DNA of 64,000 nucleotides from contig CM019065.1 in assembly GCA_009667805.1 (NCBI GenBank), forward strand, positions 151,006,101 to 151,070,100, in the 5' to 3' direction. Of the stretch, positions 57,316-64,000 are shown piece after piece. The notes beneath the pieces are model-generated. The model made no database searches and was not told where the DNA came from. It saw nothing but the letters and a program-made list of their open reading frames with translations. A program made the position numbers and the translations under genes. How positions within the stretch are numbered: position 1 is the first letter of the stretch; each line of letters opens with the position of its first letter. This DNA is from Leptobrachium leishanense. Taxonomy: Eukaryota; Chordata; Amphibia; Anura; Megophryidae.

Positions 57316-57770
57316 TTTATCCCTCTGGCTTGCTTCCCCTAGCAGTTCCCTGCTCCTATAACCTCCCATCCAGGACCAGCACCTTACTTTCTTTTTGTGT
57401 GGTTGTGGTATTGTAAGTGTCTCGATCCTCATTTTCCTTCAGAGCACCACAATTATGGAATAACGTCCCAGATGCCATCAAATCTTCCCCAGTCTAAAGT
57501 CACTTAAGAGATCCCTATTAACATACCTCAATACGTAATGCACCTGTAAACATGTAACATAGTGGAAATATTTCCTACTTCTTTATTTTCTGTTAATCTG
57601 TATATTTGTGTTGTTTTTTTTTAATATCTTGCATTTTATTACTTTGTATTTCTGTAACTGTAACAATTCAATGTTCTTGAACCCAGGTCATACTTGAAAA
57701 CAAGAGAAATCTCAATGTATCCTTCCTGTTAAAATACTTTATAAATAAATAAAATAAATACATTTTCACA
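57316..57770 (+). mobile_element. L2-type LINE 3' fragment
   Basis: Matches about 25355-25769 of the other L2-type copy: CAGGACCAGCACCTTACTT, AGAGCACCACAATTATGG, CCTCAATACGTAATGCACC and the tail TATAAATAAATAAAATAAAT. It carries only the last residues of the coding region, with frameshifting changes near 57390. Confidence 0.8.
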
Positions 57771-59350
57771 CAGCTTCCTTATTTAGCTGTATTTTGAATA
57801 ATGTGTTTTTGTAACATATACTGTAGTTAAAAAATAATTTGTGGACTGAAACGTCAATGTCTTGCTGCAACAAATACAGATAAGCTTTTGAATAAAAATC
57901 TGTGGACTTCTGCTACTTTGCTGAGCGAGCAGCTGGCATCAGTGCATCGTATGGCAGAAGTGTGGGATTTTCTCCTTTGTTTATATATATATATATTACA
58001 TACAAATAAATATACATGTTAGCCAGGTTTGTGAGAAGCTATAAGCTCAAAATATAGAAATAAAATACAAATTCCCCAATTTTTATGATCTCCCATGGCA
58101 CAATGAGAAGATATCCATTTGCCATCTAAAGAATCCAAGCTCTGCCACCATGTCGCTGCAGTGGTTTGATAAGTAGTGATGGATGCAGTGCTGGGTAATG
58201 GATTTCACGGGCCTGAAGCTGAGAATTTAGCTTTGTTCTATGACCACCAAGAATTATGTATATTATACCTTCAGGCTATAAATTGGTGTTGTTTGAGACA
58301 ATACAAGGTTTTGCAAAACATTTTTCTTTTTTCACATAATAGGGATATTTTATTTATGGAAACCAAATGGTTGGTAACACAACATCAATAAATAAATGAA
58401 TTCACTCCCTAAATATATTGGACACTATGGGACATAGTAACGATTACCTGACTGTATGCTGGTTTTTAATGTGTTATATGAACATTTCCCTTGAAAAGAT
58501 CTTTACAATGTAACAGATACAAACCATATGGTCATTGAGTTGCTTTTGTGATTCCTCTTCTCCCCTTTTTTCTTTCCGTATACCTTATCTTATTATTAAA
58601 ATAAAAAAATTTCAATTAAAAAAGAAATGAATGAAATGCCCTCTAACACAGATGTCAGCTAACCAATCACAACATAGTAATTACAGTTATGTGTTTATTT
58701 TGATGCTGAAAACAAAATTACGATAACAAAAAACACCTCCCATCCTATTTATTTTACAGCAAACATATTGCAACTGAAATGGTTAATTTTTACTATGAGA
58801 TAAAGACCCAGGAGAAATTGCCCAGATTTTCCATTATATTGCAAATATAATGACTTTGACTCTCCTCTTCCTTTGTTTCTTTGAGACTTGTCATGTTGCA
58901 GATTTTCCTACATTATTTCCTTATTTCAATGTGTGGTTTATGTGTTGCGTTACTAAACCAGTTTAGCCATTTGCATTGTGCTAATTATTATTGCATTATC
59001 AAGACTTGAATTTCCAGCCCTTCTAGGAACCATCAATGAAACCTATGAGGTAATGGACACCCAGAAGAAATTCAGATATGTGCAAAGTTCTGTGGTATGC
59101 GGGAGTGTTAGGATACTGAGTGAATAGAAAAGAATAACAATGGCAGTGGGAGGAGGAGTAGATGCATATAGAGAGATAAGAGTAACTGGGGTGATACGCC
59201 AAGGATCAGGAAAATCAAGAAAATTCCAAGTGAAAAAAAACGCTTCTGTCTACCTAAAGCAAATTGAAAGGGAAATCTTAAACTATCCAGTGTTAATGGA
59301 GAGATGAAGTAGGATTCTCAAAGATGTCTGTTGTTCACATCTCACACTAT
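57771..59350. other. AT-rich intergenic, nothing assigned
   Basis: A (TA)n run near 57985-57998. A block near 57848-57910 (GGACTGAAACGTCAATG and AATAAAAATCTG) is reminiscent of a Penelope tail but too short to call. No genes recognised. Confidence 0.4.
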
Positions 59351-59531
59351 CAGGGTTATTCAGAGAGCGGTGAAAACCAGGAGAATTGCCAGGTGAATGA
59401 ACAATCTAGATCAAATAGCCGATTTGGAAAGTGAGATAAATGGGAGGATTTTTCTGGTTTGGCAATTTTGACCTAGAATTTTCACTTCTCCAATCATTCT
59501 CCTGGTTTTCACCTCTCTCTGAATAACCCTG
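59351..59531. mobile_element. Short Harbinger-type MITE
   Basis: Termini CAGGGTTATTCAGAGAG and CTCTCTGAATAACCCTG, same family as 5027-5217, with GGTGAAAACCAGGAGAAT inverted near the right end. The 3-bp flanks TAT and CTT do not match, so the duplication has decayed or the end is slightly off. Confidence 0.75.
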
Positions 59532-59586
59532 CTTGTCTCCAATATCTTTTTGCAATGCAAGTCAAATCAATTTGGGAAGTGCCATA

Positions 59587-59670
59587 TACACTATATTGCC
59601 GAATGTATTCGCTCACCTGCCTTGACTCGCATATGGATGGGTGAGCGAATACGTTTGGCAATATAGTGTA
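59587..59670. mobile_element. 84-bp palindromic MITE of the ACTATATTGCC family
   Basis: TACACTATATTGCCGAATG is mirrored by ACGTTTGGCAATATAGTGTA, with GTATTCGCTCACC and GGTGAGCGAATAC in the arms. I recognise this end from widespread Tc1/mariner-like MITEs of fish and amphibians. Flanked by TA-type sequence. Confidence 0.75.
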
Positions 59671-59758
59671 TTTAGGGAGGTTGCAGTGTTGTTGTGGCAA
59701 TTACAATACAAGTCACTTATCCGTGTGGTGCTCATCATGGATCGTGGAGGCATCCCTG

Positions 59759-62700
59759 CAGGGCCGCCATCAGGGCATTACGCCCAGTGATGTCGTAAGG
59801 GGCCCGGGCAGGGTGGGGACCCGGGCCGCCGGGACCCGGGGGGGATCCAGGGCCCCCGACGGCAGTGGCGTCGCCCTTTAACAGCTCCGGTATCGGACTC
59901 AAGTCCGAATCCGGAGCTGTGTCCCTGCTGCTGCTGCAGGAGCCGGAGGAGACACTGTGTCTCCTCCGGCTCCTGGCAGCTTCACTTCCTGGCTGGACGG
60001 GGCCAAGCAGCGTGTGAGGGGCCTCCCAAGCACGTTGCTTTGGCTCCGCCCCTCCACTCAGTGAAGCTGCGCGCCTGAGCTGGAGGGGCCAGGAAGAAGA
60101 AGAGAAGAAAATTAAAGAAAAGGTGAAGAAAAGAAGATAGAAGACAGTGGAGTGGTGAGCCAAGGCCCAAACCCAGGGCCCAGACCCCTAGACCCAAACC
60201 CAGGGCCCAGACCCCTAGGCCCAAACCCAGGGCCCAGACCCTAGGCCCAGACCCCAAGGCCCAGGACCCAGACCCTAAGGCCCAGACCCAGGGCCCAGAC
60301 CCCAAGGCCAAGGCCCAAAGCCCAAACCCAGGGCCCAGACCCTATGGCCCAGACCCTAAGGCCCAGACCCAGGCAAAGGCCCAGGCCCACACCCCTAGGC
60401 CCAGACCCAGGGCCCAGACCCCTAGGCCCAAACCCAGGGCCCAGACCCCAAAGCCCAGACCCAGGGCCAGACCCTAAGGCCCAGGGCCCACACCCCTAGG
60501 CCCAGACCCCAAGGCCCAGACCCTGGGCCCAGACCCAGGGCTCAGACCCCCTAGGCCCAAACCCAGGGCCCAGACCCTAGGGCCCAGACCCCAAGGCCCA
60601 GACCCCAGGCCAGACCCAAGGCCCAAAGCCCAAACCCAGGGCCCAGACCCTATGACCCAGGGCCCAGACCCTAAGGCCCAGGGCCCACACCCCTAGGCCC
60701 AGACCCAGGGACCAGACCCCTAGGCCCAAACCCAGGGCCCAGACCCCAGACCCAAGGCCCAGGACCCAAAGCCCAAAACCAAGGGCCCAGACCCCAAGGC
60801 CCAGACCCAGACCCTAGGGCCCAGACCCAGGGCTCAGACCCCTAGGCCCAGACCCAGGGCCCAGACCCAAGGCCCAGGACCCAAAGCCCAAAACCAAGGG
60901 CCCAGACCCCAAGGCCCAGACCCAGACCCTAGGGCCCAGACCCAGGCTCAGACCCTAGGGCCCAGACCCAGGTCCCAGACCCTAGGGCCCAGACCCAGAC
61001 CCTAAGGCCCAGACCCAGGGCCCAGACCCCAAGGCCCAGGACCCAGACCCTAAGGCCCAGACCCCAGGCCAGACCCAAGGCCCAGACCCCAAAACCCAGG
61101 GCCCAGATCCCAAACCCAGGGCCCAGACCCCAAGGCCCCTAGGCCCAGACCCAGGGACCAGACCCCTAGGCCCAAACCCAGGGCCCAGACCCTAAGGCCC
61201 AGACCCAGGGCCAGACCCCAAAGCCCAGACCCAGGGCTCAGACCCCAGGGCCCAGACCCCAAGGCCCAGACCCCAGGGCCCAGACCCCTAGGCCCAGACC
61301 CCAAGGCCCAGGACCCAGACCCTAAGGCCCAGACCCAGGGCCCAGACCCCAAGGCCAAGGCCCAAAGCCCAAACCCAGGGCCCAGACCCTATGGCCCAGA
61401 CCCTAAGGCCCAGACCCAGGCAAAGGCCCAGGGCCCACACCCCTAGGCCCAGACCCAGGGCCCAGACCCCTAGGCCCAAACCCAGGGCCCAGACCCCAAG
61501 GCCCAGGACCCAGACCCTAAGACCCAGGGCCCAGACCCTAGGGCCCAGGCCCCAAGGCCCAGACCCTGGGCCCAGACCCAGGGCTCAGACCCCCTAGGCC
61601 CAAACCCAGGGCCCAGACCCTAGGGCCCAGACCCCAAGGCCCAGACCCAGGGCCCAGACCCAAGGCCCAAAGCCCAAACCCAGGGCCCAGACCCTATGAC
61701 CCAGGGCCCAGACCCTAAGGCCCAGGGCCCACACCCCTAGGCCCAGACCCAGGGACCAGACCCCTAGGCCCAAACCCAGGGCCCAGACCCCAGACCCAAG
61801 GCCCAGGACCCAAAGCCCAAAACCAAGGGCCCAGACCCCAAGGCCCAGACCCAGACCCTAGGGCCCAGACCCAGGGCTCAGACCCCTAGGCCCAGACCCA
61901 GGGCCCAGACCCAAGGCCCAGGACCCAAAGCCCAAAACCAAGGGCCCAGACCCCAAGGCCCAGACCCAGACCCTAGGGCCCAGACCCAGGCTCAGACCCT
62001 AGGGCCCAGACCCAGGTCCCAGACCCTAGGGCCCAGACCCAGACCCTAAGGCCCAGACCCAGGGCCCAGACCCCAAGGCCCAGGACCCAGACCCTAAGGC
62101 CCAGACCCCAGGCCAGACCCAAGGCCCAGACCCCAAAACCCAGGGCCCAGATCCCAAACCCAGGGCCCAGACCCCAAGGCCCCTAGGCCCAGACCCAGGG
62201 ACCAGACCCCTAGGCCCAAACCAGGGCCCAGACCCTAAGGCCCAGACCCAGGGCCCAGACCCCAAAGCCCAGACCCAGGGCTCAGACCCCAGGGCCCAGA
62301 CCCCAAGGCCCAGACCCCAGGGCCCAGACCCCTAGGCCCAAACCCTAAGGCCCAGACCCCAAGGCCCAGACCCAGGGCCCAGACCCCAAAGCCCAAACCC
62401 TAGGCCCAGACCACAGGGCCCAGACCCCAAGGCCCAGACCCCAGGGCCCAGACCCCAGGGCCCAGACCCCAAGACCCCAAAACCCAGGGCCCAGACCCCT
62501 AGGCCCAAACCCAGGGCCCAGACCCCAAGGCCCAGAACCCAGACCAAGGCCCAGACCCCAAGGCCCAGACCCTAGAACCCAGACCCCAAGGGCCAAGGCC
62601 CAGGGACCAGACCCAGAGACCAGGGCCCAGGCTAGACCCCAGAGCCCAGACCCAGGGACCAGACCCCAGGCCAGACTCAGGGCCCAGACCCCAGGCCAGA

Positions 62701-63084
62701 CCCAGGGACCAGGCCCAGCCTAGACCCAGGCCCAGACCTCAGGGCCCAGACCTCAGGGACCAGACCCAAGGCCCAGTCCCAGGGACCAGACCCAGACACA
62801 AAGGCCATCATACACAGCCCGTTTCTGTGAGATTTATTGCTGTGGATTCTATGATACGTTCAGACACACCGCTCATTACTGTGAGTTTTATTGCTGTGGA
62901 TACTGTGATACGCTAATACACACTGCACATTACTGAGAGTTTTATTGCTGTGGTGCTATGTTATGTCCTTTTTTTTTGAAGGGGGAGAAAAGCTGTTAGA
63001 GGTTGAGGGAGTGCCAGGGCGGACCCTGGGGGGCCCCATCATGAGGTTTAGTAAGGGGTCCCATCATTTCTGATGGCTGCCCTG
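59759..63084. mobile_element. Non-autonomous hAT with large GC-rich minisatellite
   Basis: Left end CAGGGCCGCCATCAG, right end CTGATGGCTGCCCTG, as at 2958-4687. Perfect 8-bp repeats CATCCCTG at 59751-59758 and 63085-63092. The 5' 400 bases contain CGTAAGGGGCCCGGG and GGAGCTGTGTC; the 3' module (62805-63080) has the TTTATTGCTGTGG units and GAGGTTGAGGGAGT. The two hATs are the same family with very different satellite lengths. Confidence 0.92.
60150..62810. repeat. GC-rich minisatellite (CCCAGACCCCAAGG-type)
   Basis: Short units built on GGGCCCAGACCC with CTAGG, CAAGG and AAACCC variants. A larger duplication is visible: the segment from about 60263 (AGGACCCAGACCCTAAGG onward) returns at about 61310, a period of about 1.05 kb that covers most of the array. 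Frames through it are artefacts of the repeat. Confidence 0.92.
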
Positions 63085-63109
63085 CATCCCTGTATACAGT
63101 AAGTTACAA

Positions 63110-63165
63110 GTATTAATAAATCGCCAACAAATTCCTTAGCGCTGTATAATGGGAGAAACAGAATA
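63110..63165 (-). mobile_element. SINE-like 3' end, inverted and diverged
   Basis: AATAAATCGCCAACAAATTC then TTAGCGCTGTATAATGGG corresponds to the complement of the 3' part of the 17647-17804 repeat. Confidence 0.4.
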
Positions 63166-63287
63166 ACAAATATACATACAAATATACATACACGGTACAC
63201 ACATGAAACGGAATGAGGGAGGACCCTGCTCGAGACCTATACAGAAGGCTATGGGCACCACTGGGTAGAAGGAGAGCTTGTTATATA

Positions 63288-63890
63288 CAGTTGTGTTCAA
63301 AATTATTCAACCCCCACTGAAATTGAGTGTTTTGGCCAGTTTGATTTAATTGTAAGCAAGATGACTGAATGATCAAAATCAATGTCAAAGAGGCACGTGT
63401 AGGTCAGACAAATATAACATAACATTTATAATGAAATAACCACAAATGTATTTTCTATGCTCACATCATTATCAGTTTTATTCAACCCCCAAGTGACATT
63501 CAATCTTAGTACTTATAACTGTAAAAGGATGTTGGTACAACATCCTTTTACAGTTATAACAGCTTTTAAACGTGAAGCATAGCTTGACACAAGTGTCTTG
63601 CAGCGATCTACGGGTATCTTCGCCCATTCGTCGTGGGGAAAAGCCTCCAGTTCAGTCACATTCTTAGGCTTGCGCACTGCAACTACTTTCTTTAAATCCC
63701 ACCAGAGGTTCTCAATCGGATTTAAGTCAGGTGACTGCGATGGCCACTCCAAAATGTTCCAGCCTTTAATCTGCAACCATGCTCTAGTGGACTTGGAGGT
63801 ATGCTTGGGATCATTGTCCTGTTGAAAGGTCCAATATTGTCATCCAATATCTCCTGGTACTGAAGAGAATTCTCTTCTCTTCTTATACTC
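63288..63890 (-). mobile_element. Tc1/mariner element, truncated
   Basis: Starts after TA with CAGTTGTGTTCAAAATTATT, a Tc1-type inverted terminus distinct from that at 49634. The transposase C-terminus follows in minus orientation. Similarity fades after about 63890 and no N-terminal half is seen before the window ends, so it is truncated or continues in altered form. Confidence 0.75.
63513..63845 (-). pseudogene. Tc1 transposase C-terminal fragment
   Basis: Minus strand, from QQDNDPKHTSKSTRAWL (second catalytic Asp) through [19 protein letters not shown] (catalytic Glu) to a normal-looking C-terminus. The first-Asp half is absent. A different Tc1 subfamily from the one at 49634-57315, judging by the terminus and the WWDLKK variation. 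Confidence 0.88.
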
Positions 63891-64000
63891 TGGTATAAAG
63901 ATTTAAATAACTCTGCTATAACTCAGTGAGACACACTGATAGCTGGCAGCCAGTGACAAGAGACAGATCACCTTAATTCACAAATGTTTTAAAGAAATTC

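Noticed and set aside
60150..62810. Gly/Leu/Trp-rich frames on the minus strand
   Set aside because: Shadow of the GC-rich minisatellite; no start context, domain or conservation can be argued.

Overview
This window is eukaryotic and looks like a vertebrate, most probably an amphibian (frog-like) genome. That is inferred from the mix of repeats, with no host gene to confirm it. The repeats are CR1 and L2-type LINEs, a long L1 with an RRM-type ORF1, a Penelope-like element with a GIY-YIG endonuclease, Helitrons, Tc1/mariner, several hAT and piggyBac-like (TTAA) families and PIF/Harbinger-type MITEs. No rRNA, tRNA, CRISPR array or ordinary single-copy host gene was recognised. Almost everything that can be named is transposon DNA, much of it nested.

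Layout. 1-5.2 kb: small inverted-repeat elements and a hAT with a GC-rich minisatellite (2958-4687, perfect 8-bp target duplication). 5.4-7.3 kb: a 5'-truncated CR1. 8.9-13.1 kb: two inverted Penelope-like copies flanked by one 15-bp direct repeat, each with a hammerhead-ribozyme-like motif; one arm holds a 579-bp element. 14.7-16.2 kb: a non-autonomous hAT with perfect duplications. 17-18.8 kb: hAT and MITE fragments. 19.0-27.6 kb: one inverted-repeat element opened by a Helitron, a minisatellite-bearing hAT, an L2-type LINE and a second CR1. 28.5-30 kb: more minisatellite and a widely conserved vertebrate repeat. 30.8-35.2 kb: a Helitron that is almost entirely a 4-kb minisatellite. 36.1-47.7 kb: a piggyBac-like element split by a full-length L1 whose ORF2 is present twice in tandem. 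48.1-49.6 kb: hAT inside hAT. 49.6-57.3 kb: a Tc1 element interrupted by a piggyBac-like element and by a 5.66-kb hAT-like element. 59.8-63.1 kb: a second, larger relative of the 2958-4687 hAT. From 63.3 kb to the end: a Tc1 fragment.

The most gene-like object is inside the 5.66-kb hAT-like element: a five-exon gene (51381-53352) whose predicted exons join in frame (741 nt, 246 residues, all introns phase 1). It encodes a Myb/SANT-like DNA-binding domain, acidic repeats and a C-terminal helix. Its introns 2-4 resemble one another, suggesting exon duplication. Other notable patterns are one minisatellite unit shared by a Helitron and hAT elements, a ladder of consecutive hairpins in the piggyBac-like family, and complementary one-base indels between the two L1 ORF2 copies.

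Identifications of retroelement proteins come from motifs read in the translations. Transposon classes come from termini and target-site duplications read directly. No database search was possible.
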